Positions 36,006-43,092 of a stretch of DNA of 64,000 nt are shown here, piece by piece. This DNA comes from Aliamphritea hakodatensis (GTDB lineage Bacteria; Pseudomonadota; Gammaproteobacteria; Pseudomonadales; Balneatricaceae). The notes below the pieces were generated by a model. The model ran no database searches and was not told where the DNA came from. It was given only the letters and a program-made list of their open reading frames with translations. How positions within the stretch are numbered: the stretch's first letter is position 1; the number at the start of each line of letters is the position of its first letter. Position numbers and translations under genes: made by a program. The stretch covers positions 3,720,001-3,784,000 of the forward strand of contig NZ_AP025281.1 in NCBI RefSeq assembly GCF_024347195.1, written 5' to 3'.

Positions 36006-36953
36006 TTATTGCTCCGACAGGCGACGCCCGAATGAAACCGCATAGGCATCACGCCGGGCTTGTAATAAAGGATCTTCTGAGGGTTCAAAACCTGCGGACA
36101 GAATCAGCGGGTCATAGTTAATGTTGTCGCACGCCCCCGTGGCACTAATCGCGTTTACACTGAGCCTGGCAGCAACAACTTCCTGATGCTCCCCTTCCCA
36201 CGGCAGGGCTGCATTGGCGACGACATCCTCCGGATTAGCAAGGGTCACCACCATGTTCCACTCAACCGGCCCCGCATCGAGGTTTTGCACCATATTGCTG
36301 TAGAAGAAGTCCTGCCCCTGAGCAACCGTAATACCTTGTTTTACAACCGGCACGAACGACCACCTGACAGCGGTTTTCTGCCCCTGCGCATCCACCAGAT
36401 AAAAACTGTTAATACTGTTATAGGTAGTACCTTCATAAGAGGTCAGCTGTTTCGTTTTCTGTTTATTGTGTGCACTGAAGCGTTGTAAATCCGGGTTGGC
36501 CGCCTTGAACGTTTTCACCGCCGCTTTGCCCTGCGCCTTTGCCACCATCAGATCGGCAAAGGCCTGCGGCGTAGATACCGGGAAAAAGTCCAGTGTATTC
36601 ATCGACATCCGGTGATTGGTGCCATCGCTCAGGTTAACTGAAAGCCCCATACCGTATTCAGCCGGCACATTATCCGCCGCCTTTGCATTCCCACCTTTAT
36701 GTGACAGCCGCCCGATCACCTCCGATTCACCCGTAAACAAAGGGCTGACAGAATATTGTTGAATGCCGTTATCTACCGGGCTCAACGTTGCCGAAAAGCA
36801 AAAACCTTTGGTGTGATTTCGCCGCTCCCCTGCCGTCACCCCAAACACCTTTTCGAACGCGTCGACGGTTTTAACCGCCGTTGACCCGGCAACAACCGGT
36901 AAAGAAACATTCAGGAGTACCGCCGCCCCCAGATAACTGTATTGTTTAAGCAT
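36006..36953 (-). CDS. Periplasmic catalase-related peroxidase (SrpA-like)
   Basis: A 315-residue mini-catalase with an N-terminal signal peptide ('YLGAAVLLNVSLPVVAGS'). The distal-haem histidine is in 'RRNHTKGFCFSATL' and the proximal tyrosine is in 'RRDAYAVSFGRR' near the C-terminus. Such short secreted members use organic or hydrogen peroxides as peroxidases rather than as full catalases. GAGGTG lies before the ATG. It is divergent from the OhrR-type regulator at 37091 with a palindromic operator between them, which supports a role in periplasmic peroxide defence. Confidence 0.85.
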   Translation of the reverse strand: MLKQYSYLGAAVLLNVSLPVVAGSTAVKTVDAFEKVFGVTAGERRNHTKGFCFSATLSPVDNGIQQYSVSPLFTGESEVIGRLSHKGGNAKAADNVPAEYGMGLSVNLSDGTNHRMSMNTLDFFPVSTPQAFADLMVAKAQGKAAVKTFKAANPDLQRFSAHNKQKTKQLTSYEGTTYNSINSFYLVDAQGQKTAVRWSFVPVVKQGITVAQGQDFFYSNMVQNLDAGPVEWNMVVTLANPEDVVANAALPWEGEHQEVVAARLSVNAISATGACDNINYDPLILSAGFEPSEDPLLQARRDAYAVSFGRRLSEQ

Positions 36954-36994
36954 AATTCACCTCACCATTATTACGCACAAAATATTAGCTCACT

Positions 36995-37016
36995 TATAGT
37001 TCGCTCACTAACTATA
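36995..37016. promoter_or_regulatory. Probable OhrR-type operator
   Basis: A perfect inverted repeat TATAGTT (36995-37001) / AACTATA (37010-37016) with an 8-base spacer, AT-rich like known MarR/OhrR operators. It lies in the divergent region between the peroxidase and its regulator. The ATG at 37016 lies at its right end, which argues that the regulator is not translated from there. Confidence 0.65.
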
Positions 37017-37090
37017 TGCCAGCAAATATTGCATGTCTATTCATTAGTGATCAGAATAGCCAGCTCTTAGGGTCCTTCTGGGGAAAAAAC

Positions 37091-37504
37091 GTGTCCGCCG
37101 CTAAGTTAGACGACCAGCTTTGCTTTGCTCTTTATTCTGCTTCCAGCCATATGACAGCCATCTACCGGCCGTTACTCGAGCCGCTGGATCTGACCTATAC
37201 GCAGTTCATTGTGCTGATGGCACTCTGGGAAGAAGACGGCATTTCTATCAGCGAACTGGCCAGCCGGGCCGGTCTGACAAAAGCAACCATGACACCGCTG
37301 CTGAAACGGCTTGAGCAGAAAGATCTGATCCGTCGTGAAATGAGCGCCACCAGTGAACGGCAAAAACAGATCATCCTGACCCCGCAGGGCCGGGAGATAT
37401 CTACTCAAAGCAAAGCCATTACCACTCAGGCATTCTGCGAAACCGGATTAAGCGAAACAGAAGCCCGGCAAATGATCGATTTGTGCAATAAACTGGTGAA
37501 ATAG
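37091..37504 (+). CDS. MarR family regulator, OhrR-like peroxide sensor
   Basis: 137 residues from GTG 37091, with GGGGA seven bases upstream. A longer ATG form from 37016 has no site and overlaps the operator. The sequence 'LDDQLCFALYSAS' contains the reactive cysteine (C11) at the position of OhrR Cys15, and the winged helix is 'ISELASRAGLTKATMTPLLKRLE'. OhrR repressors leave DNA when this cysteine is oxidised by organic hydroperoxides. The usual partner is ohr; here it is a catalase-like peroxidase on the opposite strand. Confidence 0.85.
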   Translation: MSAAKLDDQLCFALYSASSHMTAIYRPLLEPLDLTYTQFIVLMALWEEDGISISELASRAGLTKATMTPLLKRLEQKDLIRREMSATSERQKQIILTPQGREISTQSKAITTQAFCETGLSETEARQMIDLCNKLVK

Positions 37505-37580
37505 CCCCTGTGTGACTAAGTCACAGATCTCTCCTGCGCCCAGCCTTACACTGCCGGCAACACTTAAAGGAGAGAAGCGC

Positions 37581-37778
37581 ATGTGTAAGAACCTTGGAAG
37601 TCTGGACCGCAGCCTGCGGTTAATTGCCGGTTTGGTGTTAATCAGCCTGGTATTCATTGGCCCGCAAACACCCTGGGGCTGGATCGGCGTTGTCGGCCTG
37701 CTGACCGCCGCCATCGGTTATTGCCCGCTGTATTCCCTGTTCGGTTTCAGCAGCTGCCCGCTGAAACGGAACAGCTAA
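37581..37778 (+). CDS. DUF2892-type small inner-membrane protein
   Basis: A 65-residue protein beginning 'CKNLGSLDRSLRLIAGLVL', with two hydrophobic helices and a 'GYCPLYSLFGFSSCP' turn, the pattern of DUF2892 (found also at the end of YgaP-type rhodanese proteins). AGGAG lies eight bases before the ATG. It follows the OhrR-like gene by 76 bases and may be co-transcribed. The function is unknown. Confidence 0.8.
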   Translation: MCKNLGSLDRSLRLIAGLVLISLVFIGPQTPWGWIGVVGLLTAAIGYCPLYSLFGFSSCPLKRNS

Positions 37779-37865
37779 AGGCTGTACCCCACCCGGTAGC
37801 GCTGCGGCTTGAAAATAGCTGCGGGTTGCAGATCGCTGCCGGACTGTCAGGCGAGCGGGGCTGGA

Positions 37866-38558
37866 TTACTCATTGGCACTGAGTTGTTTAAGGGTATAGA
37901 GAATATGATTGGTCGCGGCTTCCCGGGCGGCGTCCGGGTCACGGGCCATCACCGCCTGATGGATGCTGGCATGCTGGGCCCGGATGCCGTCCGGATAGCG
38001 GCCACGCTTTTTCAGGGTGCGTGACAGCACCCCGTAAATCGCGTTAAAGAACCGGCTGTAGAAAATCTCACTGAAAGACACCACCAACAAATGCTGCGAC
38101 GCTTCGGCGATCAGCATATGAAAACGCAGATCCTCTTTCGCCTTGGCCAGCGTGGTTTCACCTTTATCCCGTTTCAGTAGCTGCTGATATTCCCGGTCCA
38201 CCCGGGCCAGCTGTTCATCGGTTGCCCGCAGCGCCGCATAATAGGCCGCTTCCCCCTCCAGCATGGCACGCACTTCCAGCACCTGTTGCTGAAACTCCGG
38301 ATTATCCCCCAGCCCTTCCAGCGGCATATCAAAGCAAACTTCCAGTAGGTTATTGCAGTAGGTTTTGCCCCCCGGACGTACGCTGATAAAGCCTTCGCTT
38401 TCCAGCTGTCCCATGGCTTCGCGCACGGTGGAACGGGACAAACCCAATGAGTCAGACATGCTCCGCTGTGACGTCAGCGCCTGCCCCGGCAGGTATTCGC
38501 CCCGGAAAAAGGCTTGCTTGATATCCTGAACCAGTTGCTCGCTGCGCAATATCGCCAT
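37866..38558 (-). CDS. GntR/FadR family regulator, probable lactate-utilisation regulator
   Basis: A 230-residue FadR-subfamily GntR protein: winged helix 'LTSQRSMSDSLGLSRSTVREAMGQLES' (in parts 'LTSQRSMSDSLGLS' and 'RSTVREAMGQLES'), then an FCD all-helical effector domain with metal-ligand histidines. It is divergent from lutABC, with a GGTCAGACC operator between them, so it is the likely lactate-responsive repressor (LldR/LutR role). Confidence 0.88.
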   Translation of the reverse strand: MAILRSEQLVQDIKQAFFRGEYLPGQALTSQRSMSDSLGLSRSTVREAMGQLESEGFISVRPGGKTYCNNLLEVCFDMPLEGLGDNPEFQQQVLEVRAMLEGEAAYYAALRATDEQLARVDREYQQLLKRDKGETTLAKAKEDLRFHMLIAEASQHLLVVSFSEIFYSRFFNAIYGVLSRTLKKRGRYPDGIRAQHASIHQAVMARDPDAAREAATNHILYTLKQLSANE

Positions 38559-38642
38559 GGGTGTATTGTCCTGATTTCAAAGCAGAATCCGCCGGCTTTC
38601 GTCTGGCGGCCAGCAATATGTGGAAAATCCGGGACCCAAATT

Positions 38643-38651
38643 GGTCAGACC
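38643..38651. promoter_or_regulatory. FadR-type operator (GGTCAGACC)
   Basis: A perfect dyad GGTC-A-GACC within TTGGTCAGACCGG. It matches the TGGTNNNACCA-like sites of FadR-subfamily regulators and is placed between the GntR gene and lutA. Confidence 0.6.
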
Positions 38652-38805
38652 GGTTTCCCGGATATCATATCTTTTTAACATCCCCTTTACTATCGTGCTC
38701 AAAAGGCCGGCAACATGACCGGACCGACAAGCGCCAACAACAAGAAAACGATAAACGGAATACTGGCCGCCACACTGGCCACCGTCATTATCGGGGAAGT
38801 GCCAT

Positions 38806-39729
38806 ATGTCTCAGCAACACACCCCGCAGACCGCATCGCCAAATGTGGGTCTGTTCATCACCTGCCTGGCGGATATGTTCCGCCCCAGCATCGGTTTTGC
38901 CACCGTTAAACTGCTGGAACAGACCGGCTGCCGGGTCAGCGTACCGGAGCAGCAAACCTGCTGTGGCCAGCCGGCCTATAACACCGGTGACCGCCGCACC
39001 AGTGCAGAAATCGCCCGGATGACCATCGATGCCTTTGCGGGCTATGAATATCTGGTGGCCCCGTCCGGCTCCTGTGTTGGCATGATTAAGTACTACCCGG
39101 AACTATTCGACGCCGAAGACCCGTATCAGCAACAGGCTCAGGCACTGGCGGATCGCAGTTATGAAATCACCAGCTTCCTGTTCGATGTCATCGGCATTGA
39201 GGCCCTGCAGCAACAACTGCAACAACTGACCATTCCCCGCACCGTCACCTATCACGACTCATGCTCCGGCCTGCGTCAGTTAGGCATTAAGCAACAGCCC
39301 CGTGAATTGCTGAAACAGATTAACGGCCTGCAGATTGAAGAAATGACCGAAGCCGAAACCTGCTGTGGCTTTGGTGGTACCTTCTGTGTGAAATACCCGG
39401 AAATATCCAACCGGATGGTCAGCAATAAATCTGAGTTTATTAACGGCAGCGGTGCCGACACCCTGGTCGGCGGTGATCTGGGCTGCCTGCTGAACATGGC
39501 CGGCAAACTGCAACGGCTGGGGAAAGATAATCCGGACACACTGGTTGAAGCCCGCCACGTGGTGGAGATCCTCGCCGATATGCTCGACACACCGGGCATT
39601 GGCGAGCAGGATGTGCGCCGTCTGCAAGCGGCCAGCTCTTCTGCAGATTTGTCTGCAGATTTGTCTGCAGACTTTGCACTGGGCACAGAACTTAAAAGTT
39701 CTGCCGCACAATCTGAAACCACGCGCTGA
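38806..39729 (+). CDS. lutA: Lactate utilisation protein A, Fe-S oxidoreductase subunit
   Basis: A 307-residue LutA/GlcF-type protein with two CCG domains: 'QQTCCGQPAYNTGD' and 'HDSCSGLRQLG' then 'ETCCGFGGTFCVKYPE'. It forms the L-lactate dehydrogenase complex LutABC with LutB and LutC on the inner face of the membrane. GGGGAAG precedes the ATG. The C-terminus carries an in-frame triplication that adds the residues SADL three times (39640-39675), absent from the family core. It is followed after 23 bases by lutB. Confidence 0.93.
   Translation: MSQQHTPQTASPNVGLFITCLADMFRPSIGFATVKLLEQTGCRVSVPEQQTCCGQPAYNTGDRRTSAEIARMTIDAFAGYEYLVAPSGSCVGMIKYYPELFDAEDPYQQQAQALADRSYEITSFLFDVIGIEALQQQLQQLTIPRTVTYHDSCSGLRQLGIKQQPRELLKQINGLQIEEMTEAETCCGFGGTFCVKYPEISNRMVSNKSEFINGSGADTLVGGDLGCLLNMAGKLQRLGKDNPDTLVEARHVVEILADMLDTPGIGEQDVRRLQAASSSADLSADLSADFALGTELKSSAAQSETTR
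39640..39675 (+). repeat. 12-bp tandem repeat inside the lutA 3' end
   Basis: TCTGCAGATTTG occurs twice in tandem at 39640-39663 and a third, altered time (TCTGCAGACTTT) at 39664-39675. It encodes SADL-SADL-SADF. The length keeps the frame, so slippage would only change the tail length. Confidence 0.9.
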
Positions 39730-39752
39730 AGCTGACTGAGGTAAAAAATACC

Positions 39753-41198
39753 ATGGATATTAATACGCCATTTTTTAAAGCCCGTGCCAGCGAAGCGCTT
39801 CAGGATGCCAACCTGCAACAGGCGCTGGGCAACCTGAAACAGGGTTTCCCCCATAAACGCGCCATCGCCGTGGAACGCATGCCAGAATTTGACGCGCTGC
39901 GGGATCAGGGCCGGGATCTGAAAAACCATATTCTTGAACATCTGGATCTGTATCTGGAACAGTTCGAAAGCAGGGTCACGGAAAACGGCGGCCATGTACA
40001 CTGGGCCCGTACCGGTGAAGATGCCAATCAGATTATTCTCGATATCTGCCAGCAGGTGAATGCCAAAACCGTCACCAAGGGTAAGTCGATGGTGTCCGAA
40101 GAAACCGGGCTCAATGACTATCTGGAAAAAAATGGCATCCAGCCGGTGGAAACAGATCTGGGCGAATATATCCTGCAGCTGCGCGGTGATCACCCCAGCC
40201 ATATCATCGCGCCGGCCATTCACCTGAACCTGGAAGACGTCTCCGAAGCCTTCCACGAGCATCATCACAAGCCAAAGTCTGATGATCCGGTAACCCTGAT
40301 GCAGGAAGCCCGCGAAGCCCTGCGGGAAAAATTCGTAGTCGCTGATGTGGGCATCACCGGCGCGAACTTCTGCGTTGCCGAAACCGGTTCCACTATCATT
40401 GTCACCAATGAAGGTAACGGTGACCTGACCCAGACATTGCCCAAGACCCACATTGTCATTACGTCTATCGAAAAAGTCGTGCCGACACTGGAAGATATGA
40501 CCCTGTTCCTGCGCCTGCTGGCCCGCTCGGCCACCGGGCAGGAATTCACCGTGTACAACACCCTCTCTTCCGGCCCGCGCCGGGAAGGGGATCAGGACGG
40601 CCCGGACAACTTCCACGTGGTACTGGTGGATAACGGCCGCAGTGAAATGGTCGGCAGCCAGTTCCAGGAAATGCTGCGCTGCATTCGCTGTTCCGCCTGT
40701 ATGAACCACTGCCCGGTATACGGTGCAGTGGGCGGCCACAGTTACGGTTGGGTATACCCCGGCCCGATGGGCTCCGTGCTGACGCCGAAAATGATCGGTA
40801 TCGAGAAAGGTGCCGCCCTGCCGAATGCTTCCACTTTCTGTGGCAAGTGCGAGTCGGTCTGCCCGGTACGGATTCCCCTGCCGAAGCTGATGCGCCACTG
40901 GCGGGAAGATGAGTTCAGCAAACACCTGACCCCAAAAGCCGCCCGCTACGGCCTTGGCAGCTGGGCGTTTCTGGCCAAACGGCCAACCCTGTACAAACAG
41001 TTCACCAGGCTATCCAGCTGGGGCCTGAAGCTGCTGGCTAACAGCCCCTTCGGTGGCAAAAAAGGGACGCTGGAAAGCATTCCGCTGGCCGGTGGCTGGA
41101 CGGACTTCCGCAACATGCCGGCCCCACAGGGGGATACCTTTATGCAGCAATGGAAACAACGCCAGAACGCTGCTCAGACTGATGGAGAAAGCTCATGA
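39753..41198 (+). CDS. lutB: Lactate utilisation iron-sulfur protein B
   Basis: A 481-residue LutB: an N-terminal LUD domain, then two 4Fe-4S motifs 'CIRCSACMNHCPVYG' and 'CGKCESVCPVRIPLPKLM', and a C-terminal DUF3390 region. It passes electrons from lactate oxidation. The long open frame on the opposite strand is an antisense shadow. It overlaps lutC by four bases (ATGA). Confidence 0.95.
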   Translation: MDINTPFFKARASEALQDANLQQALGNLKQGFPHKRAIAVERMPEFDALRDQGRDLKNHILEHLDLYLEQFESRVTENGGHVHWARTGEDANQIILDICQQVNAKTVTKGKSMVSEETGLNDYLEKNGIQPVETDLGEYILQLRGDHPSHIIAPAIHLNLEDVSEAFHEHHHKPKSDDPVTLMQEAREALREKFVVADVGITGANFCVAETGSTIIVTNEGNGDLTQTLPKTHIVITSIEKVVPTLEDMTLFLRLLARSATGQEFTVYNTLSSGPRREGDQDGPDNFHVVLVDNGRSEMVGSQFQEMLRCIRCSACMNHCPVYGAVGGHSYGWVYPGPMGSVLTPKMIGIEKGAALPNASTFCGKCESVCPVRIPLPKLMRHWREDEFSKHLTPKAARYGLGSWAFLAKRPTLYKQFTRLSSWGLKLLANSPFGGKKGTLESIPLAGGWTDFRNMPAPQGDTFMQQWKQRQNAAQTDGESS

Positions 41199-41872
41199 GT
41201 CGCGCTGAAATCTTTGCCAATATCCGCCGGGGTCTGGGCCGTGAAGTGCCCACGGACGAACAGCGCCAGACGGTACAGAACCGCCTGCGCGCCAAAGCAG
41301 ATAACATTATTCCGGCCCGGGCACAGCTGCCGCAGCCACAACAGGTTGAGCTGTTCAGAACCATGGCCACCGAAGCGGCCGCTGAGCTGATCGAACTGGA
41401 TAATATTGAGCAACTCCCTGCGGCTTGCGATAACTGGCTGGCAACCCAGAATCTGAATGAGTTTATCTGCGCCAGCGATCCGCAACTTGCCGGGTTGGAC
41501 TGGACAGGCATTAAGGCGACTAAAGAAGAGCGGGTTGCCCGGGTGGGTGACATGGCCGCCCTGACCACCAGTTTTGCCGGCATTGCCGAAACCGGCACCC
41601 TGATGCTTTATTCCCGTGCCGACAGCCCCACCACCCTTAACTTCCTGCCCGATAATCATCTGGTGGTGTTGCACGAGAAAGATATTCTGGGTGTCTACGA
41701 AGAGGCCTGGAAAAAGCTGCGCAGCCACTGCCAGACCGACGATGGCCTGCTGAAAATGCCGCGAACCATCAACATGATTACCGGCCCGTCACGCAGCGCC
41801 GACATTGAGCAAACCCTGTTAATGGGTGCCCACGGTCCGAAACGGCTGGTGATCTTTCTGGTTAAACACTGA
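41195..41872 (+). CDS. lutC: Lactate utilisation protein C
   Basis: A 225-residue LUD-domain protein. Landmarks are 'RVGDMAALTTSFAGIAETGTLML' (in parts 'RVGDMAALTTSF' and 'AGIAETGTLML') and the C-terminal 'ITGPSRSADIEQTLLMGAHGP'. GGAG lies before the ATG, which overlaps the lutB stop. It completes the LutABC L-lactate oxidase. No lactate permease is found in the window. Confidence 0.95.
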   Translation: MSRAEIFANIRRGLGREVPTDEQRQTVQNRLRAKADNIIPARAQLPQPQQVELFRTMATEAAAELIELDNIEQLPAACDNWLATQNLNEFICASDPQLAGLDWTGIKATKEERVARVGDMAALTTSFAGIAETGTLMLYSRADSPTTLNFLPDNHLVVLHEKDILGVYEEAWKKLRSHCQTDDGLLKMPRTINMITGPSRSADIEQTLLMGAHGPKRLVIFLVKH

Positions 41873-41933
41873 TTCTGAAAACCGGGATCAGTACCCTTTT
41901 CGGCAGGTTTGATGATCCTTGCTGAAAGCAACG

Positions 41934-41964
41934 AACACCCGCCAACGTCCCCCAGCGGGTTGTT
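41934..41964. terminator. Bidirectional hairpin between lutC and the DUF2442 gene
   Basis: AACACCCGC pairs with GCGGGTTGTT, with one bulge. It lies about 60 bases after lutC and just after the convergent DUF2442 stop. It lacks a long U-tract, so it is moderate as a terminator. Confidence 0.45.
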
Positions 41965-41968
41965 CACC

Positions 41969-42274
41969 TTAACACTCACTCCCACACTGAGCCTGTTGTA
42001 AGGCTTTCACGTATTCTGGCGCAAGATCTGCTCCGCTTGGCCAAACAAGTGTCTCCAGCTCATCATCAACAATCACCCGGGCAAAGAACTGTTTATCCTT
42101 AAGGGGTTCAAATACAGGTCCGTCAGGTAAAGGGAACAAGTCCACTTCACCGCCAGTACCGTCATCAAAAGCAACCCAGAGACGATAATCTGCGATGTAT
42201 CTTACTGCTGTAATATGTATGTTCCCGTATACGGAGAGATCACATTTTTTACGGGTACGTATGTCTTCAGGCAT
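41969..42274 (-). CDS. DUF2442 domain protein
   Basis: A 101-residue protein of the DUF2442 type ('ITAVRYIADYRLWVAFDDG', then 'EVDLFPLPDG', and the acidic 'LVWPSGADLAPEYV'). Members are small proteins often found as toxin-antitoxin-like or orphan genes; the activity is unknown. The start is ATG 42274, with a strong GGAGGAG upstream; a longer frame lacks any site. Confidence 0.8.
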   Translation of the reverse strand: MPEDIRTRKKCDLSVYGNIHITAVRYIADYRLWVAFDDGTGGEVDLFPLPDGPVFEPLKDKQFFARVIVDDELETLVWPSGADLAPEYVKALQQAQCGSEC

Positions 42275-42364
42275 CAAACCGACTCCTCCCTGAGTACTGT
42301 CCATAAATCCTATATCAGTGTGGTTTGATGTCAATTTCACAGAATTTCCTGATGTTTATACCTC

Positions 42365-43030
42365 CTATACAGCCTGTTTATCATTACCGGCTGAGTTTTT
42401 CCCTGAAATGAACGAAGGCTCATCTGAAGTGGCCGAAGGCTCTTCTGCGGTGTGCCTGCGGTTGGGCAAAGTGCTGACTTTTCCCGTTGCTGCCGGCTGG
42501 CCATAGTCAACTTCAGGTAAACCCACGGCTTTGAAATGCCCAAAAATAGCCTCACCCAGTTCCGAAGCCAGCGCTGGCGTAAAGCGCCCGCCCTGTTTCA
42601 GATGCTGGCTGTGCTGATCAAACAGCCCGTGCAGTTCACGTAAACGCTCACCCAGCGGAGCCGGCTTATCGAACACGCCGGAAATGATCTGATTCAGGGA
42701 GGTTATCCACATGAAATGATCCATGTTGCGGGTATTCACAAAGATCTCCCAGGGATAATTTACCTGAGCATCGGTGCCCGGGTTCAGTATCAGATCATTA
42801 ATAGTGACATAAAGCGGGTGCTCTGAACGGGGCGTGATGACCTCATAAGTAGTACCCGACAGGCTTTGCGGACGGCTTAAACCGGCGGTATCCAACGCCA
42901 GAATATCGGGAATTTCCGCCACATGTTTAAGTACCTTGAAGCCCACGATTGGCGCATCAATAACAGTGGTTGTCTGGCTGTTAGCCGTAAGAGTGTGTGC
43001 CTGAACAGGCTGAGTTGTTTTAACTGACAT
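42365..43030 (-). CDS. nrdJb: Class II ribonucleotide reductase small polypeptide NrdJb, paralogue lacking the Cys-rich tail
   Basis: 221 residues, matching the NrdJb at 49180 over the TSCPD-type core ('LNPGTDAQVNYPWEIFVNTRNMDHFMW' region, in parts 'YPWEIFVNTRNMDHFMW' and 'NQIISGVF'). NrdJb carries the C-terminal part of the split B12-dependent reductase, whose final cysteines re-reduce the active site. Here the last about 50 residues are a polar, cysteine-free tail ('EEPSATSDEPSF') instead of the CxxC-rich end seen in the other copy. It lies 62 bases after its NrdJa partner at 43093. It could be a structural or regulatory paralogue, or be serviced by the other copy's tail. Confidence 0.88.
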   Translation of the reverse strand: MSVKTTQPVQAHTLTANSQTTTVIDAPIVGFKVLKHVAEIPDILALDTAGLSRPQSLSGTTYEVITPRSEHPLYVTINDLILNPGTDAQVNYPWEIFVNTRNMDHFMWITSLNQIISGVFDKPAPLGERLRELHGLFDQHSQHLKQGGRFTPALASELGEAIFGHFKAVGLPEVDYGQPAATGKVSTLPNRRHTAEEPSATSDEPSFISGKNSAGNDKQAV

Positions 43031-43092
43031 ATCCGTGTTTCCTTTGTTCCTGATAAGAGAAATGTATTCAGTTGTATGGTCTGAAACATCAC

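Noticed and set aside
39276..40925. 549-codon open frame on the minus strand opposite lutA-lutB
   Set aside because: It has no domain and a low-complexity His/Gln/Arg composition, and it lies wholly antisense to well-supported lutAB genes; a codon-bias shadow.
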